Shown piece by piece: positions 1 through 7,703 of a DNA stretch of 8,042 nt (the stretch's first letter is position 1; each line of letters opens with the position of its first letter). A program made the position numbers and the translations under genes. The notes below the pieces were generated by a model, which saw nothing but the letters and a program-made list of their open reading frames with translations, was not told where the DNA came from and searched no databases. Origin of the DNA: Desulfocapsa sp. (GTDB lineage Bacteria; Desulfobacterota; Desulfobulbia; Desulfobulbales; Desulfocapsaceae); contig DYDK01000076.1 of assembly GCA_020717935.1 (NCBI GenBank), positions 1 to 8,042 on the forward strand, written 5' to 3'.

Positions 1-63
1 CGTTGAGGTCGGCGAAGAGCCAATAACAAATGTCCAAAAAAAATGACGCTTTTGGCATGTTGT

Positions 64-1599
64 TTACGAGGTCTGGACATAAAAAGCCGTGCCCTGTTTT
101 TTCTCACCGGATTGCCGGTCGACAACCGGACTTTCCACATCTATCTTCCCGCCATGATCTTGAATGATGCCATAGGAGACCGAAAGGCCAAGGCCAGTGC
201 CCTTGCCCACCGATTTCGTGGTGAAGAAGGGGTCAAAGATCTTGGCCCGAATCTTCTCCGGAATACCGTGGCCGGTATCACGAACCGTGACCACCACTTC
301 ATGCCCTACTGCATCGTAAGAGCTGCCCATGGTCAAATCCCCAGCCCCCTGTTTTTCCATGGCATGATGGGCGTTGTTCACCAGATTAACAAAGACCTGG
401 CGCAAGCGTTCGGTATCACCGACAATGGTTGGCAGGTCATCCGTCAGCTCCTGATGGACGACGATATGATCCATGTTCAGAGAGTGTTGGGTCACGGCAA
501 TGACATCAAGCAGAATTTCGTTGACCGAGACATCTTCGCGGGCACTTTCAGACTGCCGGGAAAACTTGAGCAGATCAGCCACAATCTTGCGGCAGGCCTT
601 GGTCTGTCGCTCAATAATCGCCAGATTCTGCCCCGGCTCACTCTCCGGTGCAAAATCATCCATCATCAACTGCGCGTACCCAAGAATAACCCCGAGCGGG
701 GTATTGATCTCATGGGCGACTCCCGCCGCCATCTGACCTATTGAGGCCATTTTCTCACTGGCGGCCAGTTGCTCCATCATGGTCATGATACGGGTCAGGT
801 CTTTGGCGATTCCTTCACAACCATTGAACTGCCCTTTTTCGTCATACACGGCGGTAGCCGAAAGCAAAACATGGATGCCGCTACCATCGGCCCGGGCAAA
901 TTCCATCTCCATGTCTTCAACGAAACCTTGAGCCATCAAGGTTTCGTGGTACCTGATCAGTTCTTCCTCATTCCTGAAGATATCCACAATATTTAAGGGC
1001 CGAGCTCCCTGTACCGGATACCCGAGCATCACAAAACCAGCCCCATTCATGGTTAAAAGGTGATTGGTCGAATCACTAAAATAAACCATATCTTTGGAAT
1101 TATTGAAGAGATTGCGAAATTTCTTCTCCGATGCCGAGAGCTCCAAGGTTCGTTCAGTTACCTTTTCTTCCAGATGGAGATTCATCTCCTGGAGTTGTCG
1201 TGCTGCGACCCCCAATTGATCGTAAGCCGTTTTCAGACTTTTTGCTTTTTTGTTAATGGCCTGATAGCCCTCAATCCCCTTGTGATAATAGATGGTAACG
1301 GCAGCCAGTGAAATCATGAGCAGGGTATTCACCCCTCCGGAAAGAGGCGAAAGGATGCGCCAAACCTCCTGATTACCGGAAAAAAGAAGAACATGTTTCA
1401 GCAGATGGCCGATAGCCCGCGAAATAGCAAAGGAGGCCAGGGTCAAGCAGAAATAAAAAAGAAATCCCCAGAGAAAATTTTCCGGTTGTTTTCTGGTGAG
1501 CAGCCAGGCATAACGAAGAGACAGAAAGGAAAAAACGATAATAAACAGCGAACCCGCCATATCAGTGGCAATGGTCAGAGACAGAGGAAGAGTTGTCAT
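64..1599 (-). CDS. Membrane-bound PAS sensor histidine kinase
   Basis: This 511-residue protein is a complete sensor kinase that should autophosphorylate on a histidine and pass the phosphate to a response regulator, probably the NtrC-type regulator at 2495-3919. Three hydrophobic segments lie at about residues 13-34, 42-60 and 88-106. A likely coiled coil follows at 110-158, then a PAS domain at about 158-268. The HisKA domain (about 280-350) carries the phosphoacceptor in [12 protein letters not shown] (H296). The ATPase domain has the N box ([10 protein letters not shown], 405-414), G1 (DTGHGIP, 441-447), the F box (FDPFFTTK, 455-462) and G2 (GKGTGLGLS, 465-473), so it looks catalytically intact. 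There is no fused receiver. The start is well fixed by AAGGAGG seven bases upstream (1607-1613). It overlaps the preceding membrane-protein gene by 38 bp, which implies cotranscription and translational coupling. The membrane region contains IGHLLKH (H65, H69), which may be part of signal sensing (inference). The stimulus is unknown. Confidence 0.95.
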   Translation of the reverse strand: MTTLPLSLTIATDMAGSLFIIVFSFLSLRYAWLLTRKQPENFLWGFLFYFCLTLASFAISRAIGHLLKHVLLFSGNQEVWRILSPLSGGVNTLLMISLAAVTIYYHKGIEGYQAINKKAKSLKTAYDQLGVAARQLQEMNLHLEEKVTERTLELSASEKKFRNLFNNSKDMVYFSDSTNHLLTMNGAGFVMLGYPVQGARPLNIVDIFRNEEELIRYHETLMAQGFVEDMEMEFARADGSGIHVLLSATAVYDEKGQFNGCEGIAKDLTRIMTMMEQLAASEKMASIGQMAAGVAHEINTPLGVILGYAQLMMDDFAPESEPGQNLAIIERQTKACRKIVADLLKFSRQSESAREDVSVNEILLDVIAVTQHSLNMDHIVVHQELTDDLPTIVGDTERLRQVFVNLVNNAHHAMEKQGAGDLTMGSSYDAVGHEVVVTVRDTGHGIPEKIRAKIFDPFFTTKSVGKGTGLGLSVSYGIIQDHGGKIDVESPVVDRQSGEKKQGTAFYVQTS

Positions 1600-2065
1600 T
1601 TCTCATCCTCCTTGTCAGAGCTGCGATACAGGTTCCGCATACCGAGAAAAAGGAAAAAATGGCCGGCACACTAAAGAGATGATCCAGAGTGGCCAGGAAA
1701 TAAATGATTTTGATACTGGAGAGTGGCCCCAGCAACTGTGAGGAAAAATAGCCGTCCAATCGCACAATATCGGCATTGGCAATATGAAAACCTACCCAGT
1801 GACCGGTAAAGGCATCGATATTCCAGATTATCATCCAAACACAAAAAACCTGAAGATACCGCCAGCCCTTACCAGGAAAGGCACTGCGACCAATGTCCCA
1901 GAAAAAATAAGCCAGGGCGGCCGCATAAAAGAGATGAGCAAGCTGATGGACAAAAATACCTTCCGGAGCCCCATGCGACTGCAAGGCCCAAGCCTGCTCC
2001 GGAGCACAAAGCAAAGCCAGTGGCAACAACACGACAAAAATGATGAATGGTATTCGTGGCGGCAT
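1562..2065 (-). CDS. Small His-rich multi-spanning membrane protein, probable partner of the kinase
   Basis: I do not recognise a named family for this 167-residue protein. The N-terminus resembles a signal peptide or first membrane helix (hydrophobic residues 5-20, possible cleavage after AWA at residue 27). Further hydrophobic stretches lie at about 41-57, 68-84 and 115-150, so it is probably an inner-membrane protein with about four helices. Histidines sit in or near these segments: H40 and H44 in HQLAH, H89, H94 and H129, with H165 and H167 at the tail. Such placement could bind a metal or haem, but this is inference. The gene overlaps the kinase start by 38 bp, and the kinase's ribosome-binding site lies inside it, so the two are probably made together and may form a sensory complex. 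The chosen ATG has only a weak upstream GAGG about 13 bases away. The signal-like N-terminus nevertheless fits this start, and no better start is apparent. Confidence 0.82.
   Translation of the reverse strand: MPPRIPFIIFVVLLPLALLCAPEQAWALQSHGAPEGIFVHQLAHLFYAAALAYFFWDIGRSAFPGKGWRYLQVFCVWMIIWNIDAFTGHWVGFHIANADIVRLDGYFSSQLLGPLSSIKIIYFLATLDHLFSVPAIFSFFSVCGTCIAALTRRMRNDNSSSVSDHCH
1607..1613 (-). promoter_or_regulatory. Strong Shine-Dalgarno of the histidine kinase gene
   Basis: The minus strand reads AAGGAGG here, seven bases before the ATG at 1599. It lies inside the 3' end of the upstream membrane-protein gene. It decides the kinase start and supports translation from one mRNA with overlapping genes. 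Confidence 0.85.
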
Positions 2066-2411
2066 AATTGGATAAGGGCCTCGGCAAATACAACCGAAAA
2101 GTTGTAACTCTTCAGCCTCCCATCTGCTGCGTCATCAACCTGCTCATATATTAGTCTGTACTCTTCGCAGGTCTCTTCCTTGCATAAAGGGGTGCTACTG
2201 GAAAGCTACAGTGAGTTCTCATTTATCACTGGATTCAGGCATGAGAACAAACAGTACGATATCCTCTCCTATGCACGATGAGAGCCAAAAAGCGGGAAAT
2301 ACAACAAAAGATAAAATATACTGCCATATCAGACTGTTACAAAAAGTCACGCATGACATCCTTGAAAGCTGAGGGGCGCCAATCCTTACTATGACCGACT
2401 GCACCTGCAAC
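2066..2411. other. Intergenic region upstream of the membrane protein/kinase genes
   Basis: About 350 bases without a convincing gene. It should hold the promoter of the membrane-protein/kinase unit, because the response regulator upstream ends in a strong terminator. A sigma-70-like element is at 2315-2342 (separate entry). A minus-strand reading frame starting inside the terminator hairpin has no ribosome-binding site and is not called. The leader from the putative promoter to the ATG at 2065 would be about 240 bases long, without an obvious riboswitch fold. Confidence 0.6.
2315..2342 (-). promoter_or_regulatory. Possible sigma-70 promoter for the membrane protein/kinase unit
   Basis: On the minus strand TTGTAA (2337-2342) and TATATT (2315-2320) are separated by 16 bases. 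They match the -35 and -10 consensus at 4 of 6 and 5 of 6 positions. The site lies just downstream of the regulator's terminator, where a promoter is needed. The surroundings are AT-rich, so a chance match is possible. Confidence 0.3.
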
Positions 2412-2469
2412 AAAAAAGCGACAGTGAAACATTTCAGTGTCACTGGCTGGCACTGAAATGTTTCACTGT
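2412..2469 (-). terminator. Intrinsic terminator of the response regulator gene
   Basis: Arms 2421-2439 and 2451-2469 form a perfect 19-bp stem with an 11-base loop (2440-2450). Read on the minus strand the stem is followed by CGC and a run of six T (2412-2417). It begins 26 bases after the regulator's stop codon. No T-run follows the stem on the plus strand, so it should work only for minus-strand transcription. It separates the regulator transcript from the membrane protein/kinase genes. Confidence 0.88.
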
Positions 2470-2487
2470 GAAAGGAAATGAAAGGGG

Positions 2488-2507
2488 CCGTGTTTCACGA
2501 AACACGG
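2488..2507 (-). other. Hairpin spanning the response regulator stop codon
   Basis: CCGTGTTT and AAACACGG pair perfectly (8 bp) around a four-base loop. The TGA stop (2495-2497) lies in the stem and loop. There is no T-run, so it is not itself a terminator. It precedes the strong terminator by about 20 bases and may protect the 3' end of the mRNA or affect translation termination (inference). Confidence 0.55.
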
Positions 2508-3919
2508 AAGGCATCAGCATCAATGTCATAGCGACGCATCAACCGTTGAAAGGCCTGTCGTTCCATGTCACTGGCCTTGGCGGCGGCTGACACATTCCCT
2601 CTGGACACTTCCAGACAGCGTTTGAGATAGGTTTTAGTGAAAGGAGCAATCACCTGTTCCTTGGCCTGTCGGTAGGAAAGATGATAAACACAGGCAGGAA
2701 TCTGGTCGGTAGCTTCAACTCCCTTGTCGGTATTTTTTTCATGGCCAGCCAGATCATGGGGAGTAATGATACCATTGTCCGAGAGGAGCACGGCCCGATT
2801 GATGGTATTTTGCAGTTGCCGCACATTCCCATTCCATTGCCTGCGCATCAGACATTGCAGGGCTTCAGGAGTCAACTCCATTCCCTCACGGTCATATTCC
2901 CGAGCGTATAAAACCAGAAAGTGCTGGGCCAGAAGCGGGATGTCCTCCTTGATCTCAGCCAGAGTAGGCAGAGTGACAGTCATCACATTAAGGCGATAAA
3001 AGAGATCTTCGCGAAATTCCCCCTTGGCAATTTTGGCTTCCAGATCTTGATTAGTAGCCGCCAGAACCCGCACATCAACTTTGATGGTCTTGGTCTGCCC
3101 TAAAGGCTGAATCTCTTTTTCCTGGAGAACACGCAACAGTTTTGTCTGTAAACTCAAAGGAATATCAGCAATTTCATCAAGAAGAATGGAGGAACCATCG
3201 GCTGCCAGAAACAGACCTGTCTTGTCACGATCAGCACCGGTAAAGGCCCCTTTACAATAGCCGAAAAGCTCACTTTCCAAGATCTGTTCCGGCAAGGCCG
3301 GACAGTTGACAACGATCATCTTTTTCTCGGCCCGTTTGCTCATGGCATGGATAGTGCGAGCGGCCACCTCCTTGCCGGTCCCTGATTCCCCGCAGATGAG
3401 CACAGTGGCATCGCTTTTACCCAGACGGGCCAGAAGGGCAATGGTTTGCTGCAATGGCGGCGATTGACCGATAAAACCCGTCAGCTCGCTGCTTTTTGTT
3501 AATCGTTGCTGAAGACGAAGATTTTCACGCAACAGATGAGTTCGCTCCATGGCCCGCTTGACCACCTGACTGATTTTATTATTATCAAAAGGTTTCTCAA
3601 AAAAATCATAAGCTCCCTTTTTGAGGGCCTGCACCGCGATTTCAATGGTGCCATAACCGGTCATGATGATGGTGCTGATGGAGGGATCAATGGTGGTGAT
3701 GGTTTGCAGGAGTTGAATGCCATCCATATCGGGCATGATAATATCGGTGAGCACCACATCTGGCTCCCAGTTCTTGACCAGTTCCAGGGCCTCGACACTG
3801 CTCGTGGTCAGAGCCACCTCACAGGCACATTTCTTGGACAGGACTTTTTTAAGCAGGTCAAGGAGGTCCGGCTCATCATCAACAATCAGCAATCGTTTTG
3901 CTTGGAGTTCTTGAGACAT
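2495..3919 (-). CDS. NtrC-family sigma-54-dependent response regulator
   Basis: A 474-residue enhancer-binding regulator. The receiver domain (about 8-122) has acidic residues D14 and D15, phosphoacceptor D59 (VVLTDI), T87 (MTGYG) and K109 (EKP). The AAA+ domain (about 147-380) shows Walker A GESGTGKE (177-184), an intact GAFTGA sigma-54 contact loop (224-229), Walker B ILLDE (245-249) and the FREDLFYRLN region (302-311). A Fis-type helix-turn-helix (about 430-465) forms the C-terminus. All key residues are present, so it should activate sigma-54 promoters when phosphorylated. The likely partner is the PAS kinase at 64-1599, although a terminator and a membrane-protein gene lie between them. 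The loop before GAFTGA reads GYCK rather than the common GHEK, a minor variation. The start fits receiver-domain length. The upstream Shine-Dalgarno is poor, so expression may be low. Target genes are unknown. Confidence 0.96.
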   Translation of the reverse strand: MSQELQAKRLLIVDDEPDLLDLLKKVLSKKCACEVALTTSSVEALELVKNWEPDVVLTDIIMPDMDGIQLLQTITTIDPSISTIIMTGYGTIEIAVQALKKGAYDFFEKPFDNNKISQVVKRAMERTHLLRENLRLQQRLTKSSELTGFIGQSPPLQQTIALLARLGKSDATVLICGESGTGKEVAARTIHAMSKRAEKKMIVVNCPALPEQILESELFGYCKGAFTGADRDKTGLFLAADGSSILLDEIADIPLSLQTKLLRVLQEKEIQPLGQTKTIKVDVRVLAATNQDLEAKIAKGEFREDLFYRLNVMTVTLPTLAEIKEDIPLLAQHFLVLYAREYDREGMELTPEALQCLMRRQWNGNVRQLQNTINRAVLLSDNGIITPHDLAGHEKNTDKGVEATDQIPACVYHLSYRQAKEQVIAPFTKTYLKRCLEVSRGNVSAAAKASDMERQAFQRLMRRYDIDADAFRVS

Positions 3920-4130
3920 AAGGGATTATTCTTGATAAGTTATATGAATGGATCTTTTTTCTCCACAGAGAAACACGGATAATTGCAGATCGTAAAAGAA
4001 ATATCTGTATCACTCTCTATTTATCTTTAGTGACTTACAGATTATCTTCTTGTTTTCTTTACAAGAAAATAATCTGCGAAAGGCACTTATCCCGTTCATC
4101 GGGGGGAGTTTTTTTCTACAAAACGGGCTT
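3920..4130. other. AT-rich intergenic region between the phosphatase and response regulator genes
   Basis: No gene seen. It contains the palindrome at 4038-4076, a weak widely spaced CCCGTT/AACGGG pair (4091-4096 and 4122-4127) without a terminator-like T-run, and a small 6-bp hairpin (3958-3973). The regulator's promoter is expected here, but no good -35/-10 pair or correctly spaced -24/-12 element could be identified. Confidence 0.55.
4038..4076. repeat. Imperfect palindrome upstream of the response regulator
   Basis: CAGATTAT (4038-4045) pairs with ATAATCTG (4069-4076), and TTCTTGT (4047-4053) with ACAAGAA (4061-4067), interrupted by one mismatch and closed by a 7-base loop. This gives a 15-bp stem. 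Neither strand has a T-run after it, so a simple terminator is unlikely. It lies about 120-160 bases before the regulator's ATG, a plausible operator or enhancer position for an NtrC-type protein (inference), or it could be an RNA-stabilising hairpin. Confidence 0.6.
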
Positions 4131-5186
4131 TCATCTGTCGCTGCTTCCGTTTAAGGCGAAGGATGGCGCCTTGATCATCACCTGAAAATACTGCTGCACA
4201 AAACGACCGGAAACTGTATCAAAATTGGAAAACTGAAAACCGTCCGTCGGCGGAAATGTTCCGGTCAGGGCCAGGAATACCGTTCGTGAACACTCCTGAA
4301 TGGCTACCCGCAATCTCATCAGGGCCTGCTCGTCCAGACCAGAACGACAGTGAAGGGGCCGATTGGCATGAAGCAGACAGGCCCCGTCCATCAACAGGGG
4401 GCACGACAGAGGTTGAGTAAGGGAAATCCGCAGTGCCGTCTCGCGCTGACTACCGCCCTCCCCCCCCATCTTCTTAAGCTGACACGACCAAGCACTCGCC
4501 CGTTCCATGGCAGCGGCTCGTTGCTCCCGTGTGAGCTGGCGATTCAGGGCATGACTGAGGGCCACGGCCTCGATCAAGTCCATCTCAAAAAAGTGGTGGC
4601 AACAGGCAACCGTATCCAGGGCCAGCGGATCAATACCCTGCTCTCCGGCCAATCTGTCCGCCTCTTGGAGAATGATCGCGTATTCATTGAGAAAGGGATG
4701 CAGGTCAACGGTCTCTTTCTCCTCAACACTAGGTTCACGGGCACCCAATTGTCCCTGTTGTTTACCATACTTGCGTAACAGCTGCCACTGACTGTAACTG
4801 CCCGGAGCGACCCGGGCGGATTTGAGTTTTTTCTCGGTAAGTTTAAGGCCCAGCCCCCGTCGCAATAAGGCAGAGACAAAAGTGCCGGTACGGCCCAGAC
4901 CATGACGGCAGTGAATAAGGACTTTTTTCTTCAGATAAAGGGCTTCATCCAACCAGTGCAGGGCCTGCTCCATCGCTTCCATGTCCGGAGCACATTCATC
5001 GGGAATGGGCAGGTAATACACCTCAAACCCTGACTGTTGTTCAATCTGGTGCAGATCACAAAATTCGCCGCAGAGATTGACTATGGCATCAATGCCCTGG
5101 GCCGTGATAACTTCAAGATCCTCGTAAGACATGGGAGCCGAGCCGACAGCTAATTGCCTGGTAAGCCAGGTAAGGGTATAGGACAT
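4131..5186 (-). CDS. Dual-specificity phosphatase fused to a YkgJ-like cysteine domain
   Basis: A 351-residue, apparently cytosolic protein. The N-terminal part (about 1-145) is a compact dual-specificity/tyrosine phosphatase: the P-loop HCRHGLGRTG gives nucleophile C93 and R99, and D63 in PIPDECAPD is the likely general acid. The C-terminal part (about 160-345) resembles the YkgJ zinc/iron-chelating family: a CC pair (C195, C196) ahead of an EA-containing helix, then SCPLL (C262), GAC (C270) and RPLHCR (C280). The usual cysteines before the CC pair are missing, so the metal site may be altered. The start is supported by the typical phosphatase opening (LAVGSAP) and a modest AAAGAG upstream. 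The gene begins 12 bases after the PEP-synthase-like gene ends, so they are almost certainly cotranscribed. It may remove phosphate from that enzyme, its product or a shared target (inference). The phosphatase call is strong; the C-terminal family is less certain. Confidence 0.88.
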   Translation of the reverse strand: MSYTLTWLTRQLAVGSAPMSYEDLEVITAQGIDAIVNLCGEFCDLHQIEQQSGFEVYYLPIPDECAPDMEAMEQALHWLDEALYLKKKVLIHCRHGLGRTGTFVSALLRRGLGLKLTEKKLKSARVAPGSYSQWQLLRKYGKQQGQLGAREPSVEEKETVDLHPFLNEYAIILQEADRLAGEQGIDPLALDTVACCHHFFEMDLIEAVALSHALNRQLTREQRAAAMERASAWSCQLKKMGGEGGSQRETALRISLTQPLSCPLLMDGACLLHANRPLHCRSGLDEQALMRLRVAIQECSRTVFLALTGTFPPTDGFQFSNFDTVSGRFVQQYFQVMIKAPSFALNGSSDR

Positions 5187-5198
5187 ATCTCTTTCAAC

Positions 5199-7679
5199 CT
5201 ATTTTTTACTCACACTAAGAAAATTACAAACAAACTCTTGCACATCCTCAGGACTATGCAAGGTCATATCCATGAGCCTGGTGGCCCCCAGCAAACGGCC
5301 CAGGGTACAAAGATGGGCCTCCATCTCCAAGGCAGTCAGACTGGAGACCCGAGCGTCAAGCAGATCACCCTTGGTCTCAACCTGAAAACCATCCCTGATG
5401 AGCAGGGTACGAATGAAATCAAGGCGGAGCAGACGACCGGAGAATTCAGCCCCACCGCCGGAAAAACGAAATTGACAGTAGTTGTTCCCACTGTCTGCCC
5501 CGCAGAGGGCATCGACCAGAGTAAAATGATAGCCAAACCGCATGATCAGATTGACATAATCAGCCCCGAGCACCGCATAGCTGGCAAAATCAGCGGCATC
5601 GCTGCTCGCTATACCATCAGACAAACTTATCTCCCCAAATCGTTTCCAGTCAAAATGAGCCCGATCCTGCCATTGCACAGAAGGATGTGTCAGTCCGCTC
5701 CACAAGGCCAGAAAGGGCGCTGAGCTGACCTGTTCCAGGTGGATCGTCTCAGATGATACGGTTGCAGATAAAAGGCCGCCGCCCACATCAACAACAAAGA
5801 TATCAAAAGGAAGAGCAGAGAGCAATTTTTTCCGGCCACCAGCCCGATTACCCAGCCGATCTCCCAAGGAAAACATGGTTCGTACCGCCTGTTCATGAGC
5901 AAAACGGATAATATCATGAAACGAACGGCATGATTCAGGGGCAAAGTCCTTGTCCCGCGGATTGATAAGATTAAGGGGGGTGATCGTATCCAGGAGTTTG
6001 CGCAATTTGCGATAAAAAGGAAGCGCCTTCTGAACTTCGTAGAGCGGTTTTTTTACCAGTTGCGGGAGAAGATTGCCCGCATACACCGTTGTGCTCTCGC
6101 CATCCATGGTAATAATCTGGCCCTGCTGAAGCCATTGCTCCGGGGCCGATAATCCGCAGAGCAAGGGAATACCAAACTCCCGACAGACCGTGGAAAAGTG
6201 GCCAGCAATACTTCCCAGCTCAGCCAGCACCCCATTGATACGATCAAGCACCTGGACAAAGGAAGGCAGGGTTTCGCGAATGACCAGAATAGCTCCGGCA
6301 GGCACTTGATCCAGCGGATGCGTTGCGTCTATACAGTAAACCGGGCCACAGGCCTGACCGGATGCGGCCATGACACCCCCCTGAAAGAGCGGTTTGTCGG
6401 TGATGGGAAAGAGTTTTGCGGGTTCATTCTGAGTATTGACGGTGCGTATTTGCAAGGGACGGCTCTGGAGAAAAAGAATCTCTCCTGCCACGGTCATGGC
6501 CCATTCAATATCCTGGGCCATCCCGAAATAGGCCTCAATCCGCAAAGACGCATCGGCAAGCGCTGTTATTTGTGCATCTGTCAGTATCTGTATACTCTCA
6601 TCTTCTTGGTTCAATGGGAAGCGCTCACTCCTTTTTCTCTCCACGGTCACAACTTCCGGCACAACCCGGCCACTCACCAGGGCCTCTCCCTGTCCCCTCA
6701 CGGCATGAATATACAACAATTCGGTCTCCAAGCCCGCCGGATCACAGGTGTACACCACCCCGCTGACCCGGGCATCCACCATCTGCAGCACCACAACAGC
6801 CATTGGACTTTCCTCATCGGCAAGACCGCAGTGAATACGGTACGAGAGGGCCTCTGACGAATACTTACTTGCCAGAACAGTTAGATAAGATGATAAAAGT
6901 GTTTCTTTTTCCACATCAAGGAGTGTGGCATACTGACCGGCAAACGAGCACTCACCATCTTCACCAACGGCACTGCTGCGCACAGCCACCAACAGAGATT
7001 TTTTCTGCTCCTGGGGCAAGGAGGCAGCCAGGGCCGCATAGGCGTTAAGAATCGCTTCATCAATAGCAGGTGGAATCTCGGCTCCAAGGATGAGATGCAT
7101 CAACTCCTGGGAAATACGCTCCAGGCTTTCAGGAACGGTAAGGTCCAGGGTCGCCAGCAGAGGAGCAATCCGACTCCGCAGGTCATTGTACTCCAGCAGA
7201 TACTGAAAACTGTTGACCGTAATAACAAATCCTGGCGGCACCGGCAGATGAACGCCATTGGCCAGTTCACTCAAAGAACTGCTTTTTCCACCAACCAGCT
7301 CGGGGGGACACGGGGTTTCAGCAAGGGCAAGGACAAAGGGAGGACAACAATGAAGCGAGGGGGGAGCCAGCAATAATTTGCCGTAAAAATCAAACTTCCG
7401 ATAATACTCCCGCAGGGTGACAAAGGAACCAGGGGCCATTCGCTCCAGGCTTGCCACCATGCCGCCAACACTGGTGGACAGCGCCTCATACCTGATTGCT
7501 ATCCGGCAGAAATCTTCCTTTTTCCCCTGGTAATAGAGGGCCTCCAGCTCGGCCATGCGTTCATGACTCTCGCTGTCGAAAGCCAGCAGTTCACGAAAGG
7601 CCTCGTAGGTAGCCCGCAAGACCACCCCCGGGGCAAAAAGCCGATAGGTCCAGTACTTGAGAATGGTATTGACAAACAT
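5199..7679 (-). CDS. PEP-synthase-like ATP-grasp/phosphohistidine protein with atypical C-terminus
   Basis: An 826-residue protein related to PEP synthase and pyruvate phosphate dikinase. A helical leader (about 1-105) precedes a PPDK_N-type ATP-grasp domain (about 115-410) with VGGKSSSLSEL (from 129), VRSSAVGEDG (R234), SFAGQ (F246) and QDIEWA...LQSRPLQ (D390, R407). A swivelling phosphohistidine domain follows (about 430-540). Its motif GSIAGHFSTVCREFGIP contains the probable phospho-carrier H494 and differs from the classical TSHAA form. The remaining 285 residues show no recognisable PEP/pyruvate barrel; they contain FVVDVGGG (628-635), GADSGNNYCQF (727-737) and a GGGAEF segment (741-746). 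ATP-driven phosphoryl transfer via histidine is therefore likely, but the acceptor is unknown and true PEP synthesis doubtful. The ATG at 7679 has a weak AGAAG before it. An in-frame ATG at 7790 would add 37 residues encoded by the inverted repeats and is considered unlikely. The phosphatase gene follows after 12 bases. Confidence 0.9.
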   Translation of the reverse strand: MFVNTILKYWTYRLFAPGVVLRATYEAFRELLAFDSESHERMAELEALYYQGKKEDFCRIAIRYEALSTSVGGMVASLERMAPGSFVTLREYYRKFDFYGKLLLAPPSLHCCPPFVLALAETPCPPELVGGKSSSLSELANGVHLPVPPGFVITVNSFQYLLEYNDLRSRIAPLLATLDLTVPESLERISQELMHLILGAEIPPAIDEAILNAYAALAASLPQEQKKSLLVAVRSSAVGEDGECSFAGQYATLLDVEKETLLSSYLTVLASKYSSEALSYRIHCGLADEESPMAVVVLQMVDARVSGVVYTCDPAGLETELLYIHAVRGQGEALVSGRVVPEVVTVERKRSERFPLNQEDESIQILTDAQITALADASLRIEAYFGMAQDIEWAMTVAGEILFLQSRPLQIRTVNTQNEPAKLFPITDKPLFQGGVMAASGQACGPVYCIDATHPLDQVPAGAILVIRETLPSFVQVLDRINGVLAELGSIAGHFSTVCREFGIPLLCGLSAPEQWLQQGQIITMDGESTTVYAGNLLPQLVKKPLYEVQKALPFYRKLRKLLDTITPLNLINPRDKDFAPESCRSFHDIIRFAHEQAVRTMFSLGDRLGNRAGGRKKLLSALPFDIFVVDVGGGLLSATVSSETIHLEQVSSAPFLALWSGLTHPSVQWQDRAHFDWKRFGEISLSDGIASSDAADFASYAVLGADYVNLIMRFGYHFTLVDALCGADSGNNYCQFRFSGGGAEFSGRLLRLDFIRTLLIRDGFQVETKGDLLDARVSSLTALEMEAHLCTLGRLLGATRLMDMTLHSPEDVQEFVCNFLSVSKK

Positions 7680-7703
7680 AAAATAGCTTCTATGTGATTT
7701 GTA

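Noticed and set aside
34..55. Possible terminator after the kinase gene (T-rich run with CCAAAA/TTTTGG)
   Set aside because: The stem is short and AT-rich, and the T-run forms part of the stem, so it does not look like an intrinsic terminator.
43..744. Plus-strand 233-codon open frame
   Set aside because: It is antisense to the well-supported ATPase and HisKA domains of the kinase and has no protein-like motifs.
2368..2381. TGGC...GC element resembling a sigma-54 promoter on the minus strand
   Set aside because: Only 9 bases separate the GG and GC pairs where 10 are needed, and the rest of the consensus is poor.
2219..2443. Minus-strand 74-codon frame in the intergenic gap
   Set aside because: It begins inside the terminator hairpin, lacks a ribosome-binding site and resembles no known protein.
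4091..4127. CCCGTT/AACGGG pair after the phosphatase gene as a terminator
   Set aside because: The six-base arms enclose a 25-base loop and no T-run follows on the minus strand.
6198..6857. Plus-strand 219-codon open frame
   Set aside because: It is antisense to the ATP-grasp and phosphohistidine coding region and has no recognisable domain.
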